The translations under genes were made by a program, and so were the position numbers. Below, piece by piece: positions 1 to 10,150 of a stretch of 44,911 bases of DNA (positions are counted from its first letter, which is position 1; each line of letters opens with the position of its first letter). The stretch is from positions 1-44,911 of the forward strand of contig NZ_VJNO01000046.1 in NCBI RefSeq assembly GCF_007096885.1, written 5' to 3'. The stretch is from Streptomyces sp. 130. GTDB taxonomy: Bacteria > Actinomycetota > Actinomycetes > Streptomycetales > Streptomycetaceae. The notes beneath the pieces were generated by a model. That model worked only from the letters and a program-made list of their open reading frames with translations, made no database searches and was not told the DNA's origin.

Positions 1-127
1 GGCGGGGTCTGGGGGCGCGCACCCCCGCGCCGCCGGGGGGGGGGGGGGGGGCGGCCCCCGGCCACCGGGGGGGGGGGGGGGCCGGCCCCGCACCCGCGCT
101 CCACCAGCACAACGAGGAGGGGTACCC
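1..127. other. Damaged low-complexity contig edge plus hydA leader
   Basis: This stretch holds G homopolymers of 17 (35-51) and 15 (67-81) bases between short G/C-only segments, which is not normal even for Streptomyces. The last 35 bases look like ordinary sequence and carry a GAGGAGG ribosome site just before the ATG at 128. No upstream gene can be read. Poly-G runs are a typical base-calling or assembly artefact, so I would not trust bases 1-90. Confidence 0.6.
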
Positions 128-1528
128 ATGAGCCGTACCGTCATCCGCGGCGGCTTGGTCGTCACCGCGTCGGACGAGATGCACGCGGACGTCCTCGTCG
201 ACGGCGGCCGGATCGCCGCGCTCGCCGCCCACGACAGCGACGAGGCGGCCGGCTGGACCGCCGCCCGGACCATCGACGCCACCGGCAAGTACGTCATCCC
301 GGGCGGCGTCGACGCCCACACCCACATGGAGATGCCGTTCGGCGGCACCTACGCGGCCGACACCTTCGAGACCGGCACCCGCGCCGCGGCCTGGGGCGGC
401 ACCACCACCATCGTGGACTTCGCCATCCAGTCCGTCGGCCGCCCCCTGCGCGAGGGCCTGGACACCTGGTACGCCAAGGCGGACGGCAACTGCGCCATCG
501 ACTACGCCTTCCACATGATTCTCGCGGACGTGAACGAGTCCTCGCTCAAGGAGATGGACCTCCTGGTCGGCGAAGGCATCACGTCCTTCAAGCTGTTCAT
601 GGCCTACCCCGGGGTCTTCTACAGCGACGACGGGCAGATCCTGCGCGCCATGCAGCGGGCCGAGTCCAACGGCGGCCTGATCATGATGCACGCGGAGAAC
701 GGCATCGCCATCGACGTCCTGGTGGAGCAGGCCCTCGCCGCAGGCCGCACGGACCCCCGCTACCACGGCGACGTGCGCAAGGTGGCGCTGGAGGCGGAGG
801 CCACGCACCGCGCGATCCAGCTCGCCCGGGTCGCGGGAGCGCCGCTGTACGTCGTGCACGTCTCCGCCGACGAGGCCGTCGCCGAGATCGCCGCCGCCCG
901 CCACAAGGGGCAGCCCGTCTTCGGCGAGACCTGCCCGCAGTACCTCTTCCTGTCCACCGACAACCTCGCCGAACCGGACTTCGAGGGCGCCAAGTACGTA
1001 TGCTCCACACCGCTGCGGCCCCGGGAGCACCAGGAGGTCCTGTGGCGCGGGCTGCGCAACAACGAGCTCCAGGTCGTCTCCACCGACCACTGCCCCTTCT
1101 GCTTCTCGGGGCAGAAGGAGATGGGCCGGGGCGACTTCTCGAAGATCCCCAACGGCATGCCGGGCGTCGAGAACCGCATGGACCTGCTGCACCAGGCGGT
1201 GGTCGACGGCCACATCTCGCGGCGCCGCTGGATCGAGATCGCCTGCGCGTCCCCGGCCCGGATGTTCGGCCTCTACCCGAAGAAGGGCACGATCGCGCCC
1301 GGCGCGGACGCGGACATCGTCGTGTACGACCCGGCGGCCCGGCAGACCGTGTCCGCCGAGACCCACCACATGAACGTCGACTACTCGGCGTACGAGGGCA
1401 AGCAGCTCACCGGCCGGGTCGAGACGGTGCTCTCGCGCGGTGAGGTCGTCATCGACAGCCGCACGTACACCGGCCGGGCCGGCCACGGCATCTACACCCC
1501 ACGCGCCACCTGTCAGTTTCTGAACTAG
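128..1528 (+). CDS. hydA: Dihydropyrimidinase / D-hydantoinase
   Basis: Cyclic amidohydrolase of the dihydropyrimidinase family, 466 aa, the usual length. It opens 5,6-dihydropyrimidines to N-carbamoyl-beta-amino acids, or 5-substituted hydantoins to N-carbamoyl amino acids, in the cytoplasm. All binuclear-metal ligands are visible: H64 and H66 (DAHTH), K155 as the carboxylated lysine (ITSFKLFMAY), H188 (MMHAENG), H244 (VVHVS) and D320 (STDHCPF). The ATG at 128 has GAGGAGG upstream. It is followed after 11 nt by an F420 oxidoreductase and then an NCS1 transporter, which supports a role in reductive pyrimidine or hydantoin use. No N-carbamoyl hydrolase is present; it may lie beyond the broken left edge. 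The choice between pyrimidine and hydantoin substrates cannot be made from sequence. Confidence 0.93.
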   Translation: MSRTVIRGGLVVTASDEMHADVLVDGGRIAALAAHDSDEAAGWTAARTIDATGKYVIPGGVDAHTHMEMPFGGTYAADTFETGTRAAAWGGTTTIVDFAIQSVGRPLREGLDTWYAKADGNCAIDYAFHMILADVNESSLKEMDLLVGEGITSFKLFMAYPGVFYSDDGQILRAMQRAESNGGLIMMHAENGIAIDVLVEQALAAGRTDPRYHGDVRKVALEAEATHRAIQLARVAGAPLYVVHVSADEAVAEIAAARHKGQPVFGETCPQYLFLSTDNLAEPDFEGAKYVCSTPLRPREHQEVLWRGLRNNELQVVSTDHCPFCFSGQKEMGRGDFSKIPNGMPGVENRMDLLHQAVVDGHISRRRWIEIACASPARMFGLYPKKGTIAPGADADIVVYDPAARQTVSAETHHMNVDYSAYEGKQLTGRVETVLSRGEVVIDSRTYTGRAGHGIYTPRATCQFLN

Positions 1529-1539
1529 GAGCAACGGGC

Positions 1540-2556
1540 ATGGACTTCGGACTCGTCCTCCAGACGGACCCGCCCGCATCGGCCGTGATCAGCCTGATGC
1601 GCCGCGCCGAACGCAACGGGTTCCGCCACGGCTGGACCTTCGACTCGGCGGTGCTCTGGCAGGAGCCCTTCGTCATCTACAGCAGCATCCTGGAACACAC
1701 CGACCGGCTCATCGTCGGCCCCATGGTCACCAACCCGGGCACCCGCACCTGGGAGGTCACCGCCTCCACCTTCGCCACCCTCAACGACATGTACGGCAAC
1801 AGGACCGTGTGCGGGATCGGCCGGGGCGACTCCGCGATGCGCGTCGCCGGGCGCGCCCCCCACACCCTGGCCCGGCTCGGCGAGGCCATCGACGTCATCC
1901 GGGACCTGGCGGAGGGCCGCGAGGCCGAGGTGGACGGCAGCCCCGTCCGCATCCCCTGGATCAAGGACGGCAGGCTCCCCGTCTGGATGGCCGCCTACGG
2001 CCCCAAGGCCCTCGCGCTCGCCGGGCGGAAGGCCGACGGCTTCATCCTCCAGCTCGCGGACCCCTACCTCACCGAGTGGATGGTCAAGGCGGTACGGGAC
2101 GCGGCGGCCGAGGCCGGACGCGACCCGGACGCCGTCACCATCTGCGTCGCCGCCCCCGCCTACGTCACCGACGACGACTCGCCCGAGGCCCTGGCCCACG
2201 CCCGGGACCAGTGCCGCTGGTTCGGCGGGATGGTCGGCAACCACGTCGCCGACCTCGTCGCACGGTACGGCGAGCACTCGGGCCTGGTCCCGGACGAGCT
2301 GACCGCGTACATCAAGGACCGGCAGGGCTACGACTACAGCCACCACGGGCGCGCCGGGAACCCCGACACCGCGTTCGTCCCCGACACCATCGTCGACCGC
2401 TTCTGCCTGCTCGGCCCGGCCGCCGCCCATGTCGAGAGGCTGAGGCACCTCAAGGCCCTGGGCGTCGACCAGTTCGCGGTGTACAACATGCACGACGCCC
2501 GCGAGGCCACCATCGACGCCTACGGCTCCGCCGTCATCCCCGCCCTCACCGGCTGA
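1540..2556 (+). CDS. LLM-class F420-dependent oxidoreductase (TIGR03842-like)
   Basis: Luciferase-like (LLM) TIM-barrel oxidoreductase, 338 aa, resembling the actinobacterial F420-dependent subgroup known as TIGR03842. Family members move hydride with coenzyme F420, or use FMN as monooxygenases. Family-like segments are the N-terminal MDFGLVLQTDPP strand, the VGPMVTNPGTR strand and the CGIGRGDSAMR loop. The start at 1540 has AGGAG upstream and sits 11 nt after the hydantoinase stop, so the two are surely co-transcribed. Its place between a hydantoinase and a nucleobase-type transporter suggests that it acts on a pyrimidine, dihydropyrimidine or hydantoin ring. That is inference; the substrate is unknown. 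The E. coli uracil monooxygenase RutA is also an LLM-fold enzyme, so ring oxygenation is the main alternative to ring reduction. Confidence 0.85.
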   Translation: MDFGLVLQTDPPASAVISLMRRAERNGFRHGWTFDSAVLWQEPFVIYSSILEHTDRLIVGPMVTNPGTRTWEVTASTFATLNDMYGNRTVCGIGRGDSAMRVAGRAPHTLARLGEAIDVIRDLAEGREAEVDGSPVRIPWIKDGRLPVWMAAYGPKALALAGRKADGFILQLADPYLTEWMVKAVRDAAAEAGRDPDAVTICVAAPAYVTDDDSPEALAHARDQCRWFGGMVGNHVADLVARYGEHSGLVPDELTAYIKDRQGYDYSHHGRAGNPDTAFVPDTIVDRFCLLGPAAAHVERLRHLKALGVDQFAVYNMHDAREATIDAYGSAVIPALTG

Positions 2557-2651
2557 CCGGCCCCCCACGGTCGAACGCACCTCCCGGTCGTACGCGAAAA
2601 CCCCGCGCCCCGCCCCGCACGGCACCGTCCCGAGCGAAGGGTCCAGCCGCC

Positions 2652-4202
<1,551 letters not shown>

Positions 4203-5212
4203 CGTCGTACGATTCGGCGGGCGACGGCGTGTTCCTGGGCACCGGTACGTCGAAGTCCGAGAAGTTCACCACCGCGTCCGCGTCGTCCCCGCCCTGCAGC
4301 GAGAGCCGCAGCGGATAGGGCTTGCCGGTCGCCGCCACGTCCACCGTCAGCGTCATGTCCCCGCGCATCCGGGTCAGCGGGATCACGGACTTGTCGCCGA
4401 CGGTGGTCTTCGCGCCCTTGTTGAGGGTGCCGGAGTCGTCGTTCGCGTTGTCGCCGACCAGCTTCTGGAAGGTGTTGAGGTCGCACGCCTTCGTCAGGGC
4501 GCGCAGCCGGGGGCTGTCGGCGGGGGCCTTGAGATAGCGGTCGCCAACGATCGCCGCGAAGGCCGAACCGCCGTTCGGCACCTGGTTCTTCCAGAAGTCC
4601 GCGTCCGGCTTCAGCCACACGTCGTCGCCGCGCTTGACGATCAGCACCGAGCCCTGGCTCCGGCCCAGGTCCACCGAGCCGTTGCAGTTGCCGTGCCGGT
4701 CCACGGCCAGGTCCAGGGACATGGACGGGGTGCCCTTGCCCAGGTCACCCCGGGTGGACACGTGCAGGGACTCCGCGCCGAGCAGCGCGTCCCGGGAGCG
4801 GTCGGCGATCTGCTGGGCGGTGAGATGGTCGATGTCCTCCGCGTGGGCCACGCCGCCGAGGACGCCGGTACCGCCGGCGCCGATCAGGAACGCGGCGGCC
4901 CACGCGGCCGGGCGGGTGCCGAGTCGTGAACCGGTCACGTCGCCTCCTCGGTGCGAAGGGTCGTGGTGGGGCGTCCGGACGACTGCGGTCCGGTCCCGTC
5001 GAGCGTACGCCGGAGGAGTGAACGCCGCCCGTTCGGCAAAGGCGCCCCCGGAGCGCCCCCCGGACGGCGCATACGCAGCGTGACGTTTTCCGGCGCCGCC
5101 GGTTAGGCAGACCGCGGGCGGCCGAGCTCCTGCTTCCGCCCGCGCCAGAGTCGAACGCGACCGTACGCGTGCCGCCCCGGCGGTCACGGGCGGTCACCAC
5201 CGAAAGGTCACC

Positions 5213-5566
5213 ATGAAGAAGACCCTGGGGAGCCTGTCCCGCACCGCGCTGCGCCGCGCCGCCGTCACCGGCCTGTCCGCGGCCCTCGCCGCGGCCGGCG
5301 GTCTCGCCGTCGCCGCCCCGGCCGCCGCCACGCCGCCCGGTCTGTCCTGCGACACCGGCAAGCACGCCGTGGACGACTACACCGGCTTCGCGCTGTGCCG
5401 GAACAACGGCTCCACCACCCAGACCTTCTGGGTCCACCTGGTCTGCGGCTGGTCCCCCGACGTGGACGGCGAGCACGTCACCCTCGCCCCGGGCCAGTCC
5501 GGCCAGTCCACCGCGCACTGCGCCGGCCTGGGCACGGGCATCGGCGAGATCAGCGTGCGGCCGTAA
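5213..5566 (+). CDS. Small secreted four-cysteine protein, function unknown
   Basis: Small exported protein of 117 aa, about 77 when mature. It has a basic start (MKKTLGSLSRTALRRAAV), an Ala-rich hydrophobic core and an APAAATPP cleavage site. The mature part has exactly four cysteines (LSC, ALC, LVC, AHC), enough for two disulfides, and several strand-like segments such as TFWVHLVCGWSP. The ATG at 5213 has AAAGG upstream. It is divergent from the secreted LppX-like gene; the 274 nt between them hold no gene I can see. I do not recognise the family. It could be a small beta-sandwich secreted in bulk, as is common in Streptomyces. Confidence 0.7.
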   Translation: MKKTLGSLSRTALRRAAVTGLSAALAAAGGLAVAAPAAATPPGLSCDTGKHAVDDYTGFALCRNNGSTTQTFWVHLVCGWSPDVDGEHVTLAPGQSGQSTAHCAGLGTGIGEISVRP

Positions 5567-5580
5567 GCACACCGGCCCGC

Positions 5581-5760
5581 ACGGTCGAGGGCGGCGCCCA
5601 GCGGTCAAGAGCGGTGCACAACGGTTGAGGGCGGCGCACAACGGTCAAGAGCGGCGCGCAACGGTTGAGGGCGGCGCCCAGCGGTCAAGGGCGGCGCCCA
5701 GCGGTCAAGGGCGGCGCCCAGCGGTCAAGAGCGGCGCACAACGGTTGAGGGCGGCGCGCC
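5581..5760. repeat. Nine-unit 20-bp tandem repeat array
   Basis: Exactly nine contiguous units of 20 bp with consensus RCGGTYRAGRGCGGCGCNCA fill the gap between the small secreted protein and the amidase gene. Units 6 and 7 (5681-5700 and 5701-5720) are identical. The others differ mainly at the AAGG/AAGA/TGAG position and at the last 3-4 bases. Each unit has a GGGCGGCGCCC-like core that can fold back on itself. There are no spacers, so this is not CRISPR. Twenty bp is about two helical turns, so every unit presents the same DNA face. This would suit an array of protein sites but may simply be a slippage minisatellite. Confidence 0.95.
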
Positions 5761-5839
5761 CACTCGTTACCCTCCAGTAAGTCCGTTCGCGCGGACAGGT
5801 GTACGTGCGCACCTGACGGTACGAGGAGGCGAGCCGCCC

Positions 5840-7318
5840 ATGTCCTCAGCCCCGCCCACCCGAACGGCCGAAGAACCCGCACCGGACCGGGACGCCCAGG
5901 ACCCGGCCGCCCCGCGCGGGCTCGCCGGGAGCGTGCGGGCCCTCGCGGACGGCCGGACCACCTCCACCGCGCTCGTCACCACCGCCCTGGCCCGGATCGA
6001 GGCGAGCCAGGGCACCCTCAACGCCTTCCGCGAGCTGCGCGCCGAGGCCGCGCTCGCCGAGGCCGCGGAGGCCGACCGCAGGCTCGCGGCGGGGGAGCGG
6101 CTGCCGCTGCTCGGGGTGCCCGTCGCGGTGAAGGACGACACGGACGTCGCCGGCATGCCCACCCACTTCGGCTGCGCCGGTCAGCGGGCGGCGGCGGGCG
6201 CCGACAGCGAGGCCGTACGCAGGCTGCGCGCGGCCGGGGCCGTGATCGTCGGCAAGACCAACTCCTGCGAGCTGGGCCAGTGGCCGTTCACCGAGGGCGC
6301 CGCGTTCGGCGCCACCCGCAATCCCTGGCACACCGGCCACACCCCGGGCGGCTCGTCCGGCGGTTCGGCCGCCGCCGTCGCCGCCGGACTGGTGCCCGCC
6401 GCCCTCGGCTCGGACGGCGCCGGGTCCATCCGCATCCCCGCCGCCTGGACCCACCTCGTCGGCATCAAACCGCAGCGCGGCCGGATCTCGGTGCACCCGC
6501 ACAGCGACGCGTTCCAGGGCCTCACCGTCAACGGGCCGCTGGCCAGGACCGTCGAGGACGCCGCCCTCCTCCTCGACGCCGTCGCCGGGCCGCACACCGA
6601 GGACCCGCACCGCCCGCCGCCCGTCGACACCTCGGCCGCCGCCCGCCGCGACCCGGGCCGGCTGCGCATCGCCCTCGCCTGGCGGCCCCCGCTCACCCTC
6701 ACCGGCGCGGCGCCCCACCGGGACGTGCGCCGCGCGGTCACCGCGACCGCGGAGGCGCTGGCCCGGCTCGGCCACCACGTCGAGGAGGCCAGGCCGCGCT
6801 ACGGGCTCATCGGCCTCGGCTTCGTGCCCCGAGCCACGGCGGGCATCGCCGAGCTCGCCGCCCTGCACCCCGAACCGGCGCTCCTGGACGCGCGCACCCG
6901 CAGCGCGCTGCGCACCGGCACCCGGCTGGGCGGCAGGGTGGTGCGGGCGGCCCGGGCGCGCGAGGTGCACCAGCACCGGCGGATCGGGGCGCTGTTCCAC
7001 CGTGGGCCGGGCGGCGCCGGTTTCGATGTGCTGCTGACCCCGACGACCGCGGCGCCGCCGCCCCGGATCGGCCGGTTCGACGGGCTGAGCGCGTGGCGCA
7101 CCGATGTGGCGATGACCGAGGCGTGCCCGTACGCCTGGCCGTGGAACGTGCTCGGCTGGCCCGGTGTCAACGTCCCGGCGGGCTTCACCCCGGACGGCCT
7201 CCCGGTCGGCGCCCAGCTCCTCGGCCCGTCGCGCAGCGAGGAACGGCTCGTCTCGCTGGCGGCCCAGCTGGAGGCGGACCGGCGCTGGCAGGACCACAGG
7301 CCGCCGCCCCTCGGCTAA
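5840..7318 (+). CDS. Amidase-signature family amidase
   Basis: Amidase-signature hydrolase, 492 aa, normal length, probably cytoplasmic because no signal is seen. The Ser-cisSer-Lys triad is intact: K98 (VPVAVKDD), S172 (GGSSGGS) and S196 (DGAGSIRIP). The family cleaves amide C-N bonds in aliphatic or aryl amides, peptide amides or carbamoyl compounds. The glycine/serine-rich core lies at about 168-200 and the variable C-terminal half sets substrate choice. The ATG at 5840 follows GAGGAGG. Its stop codon overlaps the stop of the convergent lipoate ligase gene in the four bases CTAA. Nothing nearby fixes the substrate. GatA of tRNA amidotransferase is unlikely because there is no gatB/gatC neighbour. 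Confidence 0.9.
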   Translation: MSSAPPTRTAEEPAPDRDAQDPAAPRGLAGSVRALADGRTTSTALVTTALARIEASQGTLNAFRELRAEAALAEAAEADRRLAAGERLPLLGVPVAVKDDTDVAGMPTHFGCAGQRAAAGADSEAVRRLRAAGAVIVGKTNSCELGQWPFTEGAAFGATRNPWHTGHTPGGSSGGSAAAVAAGLVPAALGSDGAGSIRIPAAWTHLVGIKPQRGRISVHPHSDAFQGLTVNGPLARTVEDAALLLDAVAGPHTEDPHRPPPVDTSAAARRDPGRLRIALAWRPPLTLTGAAPHRDVRRAVTATAEALARLGHHVEEARPRYGLIGLGFVPRATAGIAELAALHPEPALLDARTRSALRTGTRLGGRVVRAARAREVHQHRRIGALFHRGPGGAGFDVLLTPTTAAPPPRIGRFDGLSAWRTDVAMTEACPYAWPWNVLGWPGVNVPAGFTPDGLPVGAQLLGPSRSEERLVSLAAQLEADRRWQDHRPPPLG

Positions 7319-8379
7319 GGCACCCGGGCGGTCCACTCGTCGTTCGCGAACTTCGTACGGACCAGCTCCTCGGCCCGGGCCAGCTCCTCGGGGGTCACTC
7401 CGCCCCGGGTCAGTCCGTGCCGGCTGCGGAAGGACTCGATCATGCGCTCGATGACGGCCTGGCGCGGCAGACCGGTCTGCCGGCGGAGCGGATCCACGCG
7501 CTTCTTGGCGCTCTTGGTGCCCTTGTCCGACATCTTCTCCTTGCCGATGCGCAGCACCTCCAGCATCTTGTCCGCGTCGATGTCGTACGACATCGTCACG
7601 TGGTGCAGCACCGCGCCCGGGCCGCCGCCCGGGCCGACCACGCGCTTCTGCGCGGCCCCGGCGATCTTGCCGACTTCGGTGGCGATGTCGTTGAGCGGCT
7701 GGTACCACGCCTTGATGCCCATGTCCCCGAGGGCTTCCAGCACCCAGTCGTCCAGGTAGGCGTAGCTGTCCGCGAAGGAGAGCCCGGAGACCAGGGACTG
7801 CGGCACCGCCAGCGAGTACGTGATGGTGCTGCTCGGCTCCGCGAACATCGCGCCGCCCCCGGAGATCCGCCGGACGACGGTGACGCCGTGGCGCTCGACG
7901 CCCTCGGCGTCCACCTCGTTGCGCAGCGACTGGAAGCTGCCGATGATCACCGCGGGCGCGTCCCACTCCCACACCCGCAGCGTCGGCGGGCGCCGGCCGG
8001 CCGCGACCTCCGCCGTGATGACCTCGTCCAGGGCCATGTGCAGGGCGGGGGACTGCGGGGCGTCGTGGATGAGCTGCCAGTCGTAGTCGCTCCACTCCGT
8101 GGCCTGCGCCAGCGCCCGGCGCACGGCGACGGCGACGCCCTCCGACGTGAGGCCGAGCATCACCGTCGACTCCGGCAGCGCCGCGTCGATCCGGGCCGCG
8201 AGGGCGACCGTGTCGGTGGTCGCCGGGGCGCCTTCCAGGGCCGCGTCGATGGCGAGGATCGCCTCGTCCGGCTCCAGGAAGAAGTCACCGGCCACCCGGA
8301 CGTCGCGCAGGGCGCCGCCCTCGACCTCCAGGTCCACCACGACCAGCTTTCCGCCGGGGATCTTGTACTCACCGTGCAC
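7315..8379 (-). CDS. lplA: Lipoate-protein ligase A with accessory domain moved to the N-terminus
   Basis: Lipoate/octanoate-protein ligase, 354 aa from the GTG at 8379 (GGAGG about 9 nt upstream). It would attach lipoate to E2 and GcvH domains using ATP. The catalytic domain (about 95-354) has RRISGGGAMF (170-179) and the lysine motif VGKIAGAAQKR with K238 as the adenylate-binding residue. Residues 1-90 (GGKLVVVDLEVEGG, GDFFLEPDEAI, then a helix) look like the small accessory domain that sits at the C-terminus of E. coli LplA and is a separate LplB chain in some archaea. The order here is therefore permuted. A basic insert (about 280-300) is also present. The gene is monocistronic and convergent with the amidase. 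Confidence 0.87.
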   Translation of the reverse strand: MHGEYKIPGGKLVVVDLEVEGGALRDVRVAGDFFLEPDEAILAIDAALEGAPATTDTVALAARIDAALPESTVMLGLTSEGVAVAVRRALAQATEWSDYDWQLIHDAPQSPALHMALDEVITAEVAAGRRPPTLRVWEWDAPAVIIGSFQSLRNEVDAEGVERHGVTVVRRISGGGAMFAEPSSTITYSLAVPQSLVSGLSFADSYAYLDDWVLEALGDMGIKAWYQPLNDIATEVGKIAGAAQKRVVGPGGGPGAVLHHVTMSYDIDADKMLEVLRIGKEKMSDKGTKSAKKRVDPLRRQTGLPRQAVIERMIESFRSRHGLTRGGVTPEELARAEELVRTKFANDEWTARVP

Positions 8380-8524
8380 GGCCCTGCCTCCACTTCCACC
8401 CGGCCCGTCCGCCTCGTACGGGTTTCGGCCAGTCACAACGCCACCGTCGCACGGAATAGTCCGGCGGGCCGGGGCGCGCGGCCGGCGCGCGGTCACTTCG
8501 ACTCCTGTGGTCCGTACCAAACCC

Positions 8525-8553
8525 TTGACACCGGCTTTCTTCACTTCTTAAAT
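8525..8553 (+). promoter_or_regulatory. Probable housekeeping promoter of the GH16 gene
   Basis: A perfect TTGACA -35 (8525-8530), a 17-bp spacer and TTAAAT (8548-8553, 4/6 to TATAAT) lie upstream of the secreted glucanase. Transcription would begin near 8560 and give a leader of about 115 nt that contains an inverted repeat. Confidence 0.6.
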
Positions 8554-8610
8554 CATGTGGCGAACCAAGTGCCCCGGGTCCGCCCGACCGTGGCTGCTCG
8601 ACCTGTCATG

Positions 8611-8627
8611 CACATGACTTTCATGTG
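8611..8627. promoter_or_regulatory. Inverted repeat in the GH16 leader
   Basis: CACATGA-CTT-TCATGTG is a perfect 7-bp inverted repeat with a 3-bp centre, about 50 nt downstream of the expected transcription start and 50 nt before the ATG. It could be a repressor operator for the extracellular glucanase or an RNA hairpin. An in-frame ATG overlaps it (8608), but the ribosome site at 8665-8674 supports the later start. Confidence 0.55.
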
Positions 8628-8676
8628 TGCGGCGGGGTACCCCTTCCCTCCCCCATACACACCGGAAGGGAGAGTC

Positions 8677-9957
8677 ATGGACTCCCCACGCCTTTCGCGG
8701 CGCCTGCTGCGCTCCGTACTCCCAGCCCTCGCCCTCGCCCTGGCCACCGCGGGCCTGGCCGGCACCGAAGGCACCGCCCCGGCGGACGCCGCGCCGATGT
8801 CGCAGGCCGCGGCGACCGCCACGACCACGTTCTCCGACGAGTTCGACGGCGCGGCCGGTTCAGCGGTGGACGGCAGCAAGTGGCAGATCGAGACCGGCGA
8901 CAACGTCAACAACCACGAGCGGCAGTACTACACCTCGGGCAACAAGAACGCGGCGCTGGACGGCCAGGGCCATCTGGTCATCACCGCCCGCAAGGAGAAC
9001 CCCGCCAACTACCAGTGCTGGTACGGCACCTGTCAGTACACCTCGGCCCGGCTGAACACCTCCGGCAAGTTCACCCAGGCCTACGGGCACGTCGAGGCGC
9101 GCATGAAGATCCCGCGCGGCCAGGGAATGTGGCCCGCCTTCTGGATGCTCGGCAGCGACATCGGGCAGGTGGGCTGGCCCAACTCGGGTGAGATCGACAT
9201 CATGGAGAACGTCGGCTTCGAACCGTCCACCGTGCACGGCACCCTGCACGGCCCCGGCTACTCCGGCTCCGGGGGCATCGGCGCCGGCTACACCCTGCCG
9301 AACGGCCAGGCGTTCGCGGACGCCTTCCACACCTTCGCCGTAGACTGGGCCCCCGACTCCATCACCTGGTCCGTGGACGGCAACGTCTACCAGCGCCGCA
9401 CCCCCGCCGACACCAACGGCAACGCCTGGGCGTTCAACAAGCCGTTCTTCCTGATCCTGAACCTGGCGGTCGGCGGCTACTGGCCCGGTGACCCCGACGG
9501 CAGCACCGCCTTCCCCAGCCAGCTCGTGGTCGACCACGTCCGCGTCACCACCAACGACAGCCAGCCCCCCGCCACGGGCGGCCGGATCACCGGGCTCGCC
9601 GGCAAGTGCGTGGACGTCGCCGCCGCGAACACCGCCAACGGCACCCCGGTCCAGCTCTACGACTGCAACGGCACCGACGCGCAGAAGTGGACCGTGGGCG
9701 CCGACGGCACGATCCGGGCCCTCGGCAAGTGCCTCGACGTGGCCTCCGGCGGCACGGCGGACGGCACCAAGGTCCAGCTCTGGGACTGCAACGGAACGGC
9801 CGCGCAGAAGTGGGCGGTCAGCGGGGCCCGCGACATCGTGAACCCCCAGGCGAACAAGTGCCTGGACGTCACGGGCAACAACTCGGCCAACGGCACCCCG
9901 CTGCAGATCTGGACCTGTGCGGGAACGGCCAACCAGAAGTGGACGGTCAACGGCTGA
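8677..9957 (+). CDS. Secreted GH16 beta-1,3-glucanase with ricin-type lectin domain
   Basis: Extracellular glycoside hydrolase, 426 aa. The start at 8677 has GGAAGGGAGAG upstream. The signal peptide begins with SRRLLR, possibly a Tat motif, and ends near PADAAP (about 40). The GH16 domain (about 50-300) has the catalytic signature GEIDIMENVG: E172 nucleophile, D174, E177 acid/base. Substrate-cleft segments include MWPAFWMLGS and LILNLAVGGYWPGD. This subgroup cleaves beta-1,3-glucan such as laminarin and fungal wall glucan. A short linker (SQPPATGG) joins a C-terminal beta-trefoil (about 313-426) with three QKW repeats (AQKW, AQKW, NQKW) and paired cysteines, likely a carbohydrate-binding ricin-B module. 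A strong terminator follows. Confidence 0.94.
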   Translation: MDSPRLSRRLLRSVLPALALALATAGLAGTEGTAPADAAPMSQAAATATTTFSDEFDGAAGSAVDGSKWQIETGDNVNNHERQYYTSGNKNAALDGQGHLVITARKENPANYQCWYGTCQYTSARLNTSGKFTQAYGHVEARMKIPRGQGMWPAFWMLGSDIGQVGWPNSGEIDIMENVGFEPSTVHGTLHGPGYSGSGGIGAGYTLPNGQAFADAFHTFAVDWAPDSITWSVDGNVYQRRTPADTNGNAWAFNKPFFLILNLAVGGYWPGDPDGSTAFPSQLVVDHVRVTTNDSQPPATGGRITGLAGKCVDVAAANTANGTPVQLYDCNGTDAQKWTVGADGTIRALGKCLDVASGGTADGTKVQLWDCNGTAAQKWAVSGARDIVNPQANKCLDVTGNNSANGTPLQIWTCAGTANQKWTVNG

Positions 9958-9970
9958 CCGGACCGGCCCG

Positions 9971-10008
9971 TCAGTGACCCCCGGCTCCGCTGCGCCGGGG
10001 GTCACTGC
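9971..10008 (+). terminator. Strong terminator of the GH16 gene
   Basis: A 13-bp perfect stem, 9972-9984 (CAGTGACCCCCGG) with 9995-10007, closes a 10-nt loop 14 nt after the stop codon; a further C-G pair can close inside the loop. It lacks a U tract, as is usual in Streptomyces. It separates the glucanase from the low-G+C island. Confidence 0.9.
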
Positions 10009-10150
10009 TGCCGATCGCGGACGAACTTCCGCCATTCGCAAGGGCGTTGGGACCAGTGCCTTGCCCGGCCCGGTCCGGCGTACACTCTGGAGCGCCTCCG
10101 CGGTGGGGAACGCGGTCACGTGGCGGTAGGAGTCGGTAGCGGGAGGGCCA

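Noticed and set aside
5581..5760. CRISPR array
   Set aside because: The 20-bp units are directly adjacent with no spacers and no cas genes are present.
6280..8676. Extension of the GH16 frame upstream to give a 1225-aa protein
   Set aside because: The extra part crosses the amidase, the antisense lipoate ligase and a promoter; composition is unlike a protein, while a signal peptide and ribosome site mark the start at 8677.
8608..8676. Earlier in-frame ATG for the glucanase (adds 23 residues)
   Set aside because: It overlaps the inverted repeat, has no ribosome site, and would place extra residues in front of a well-formed signal peptide.
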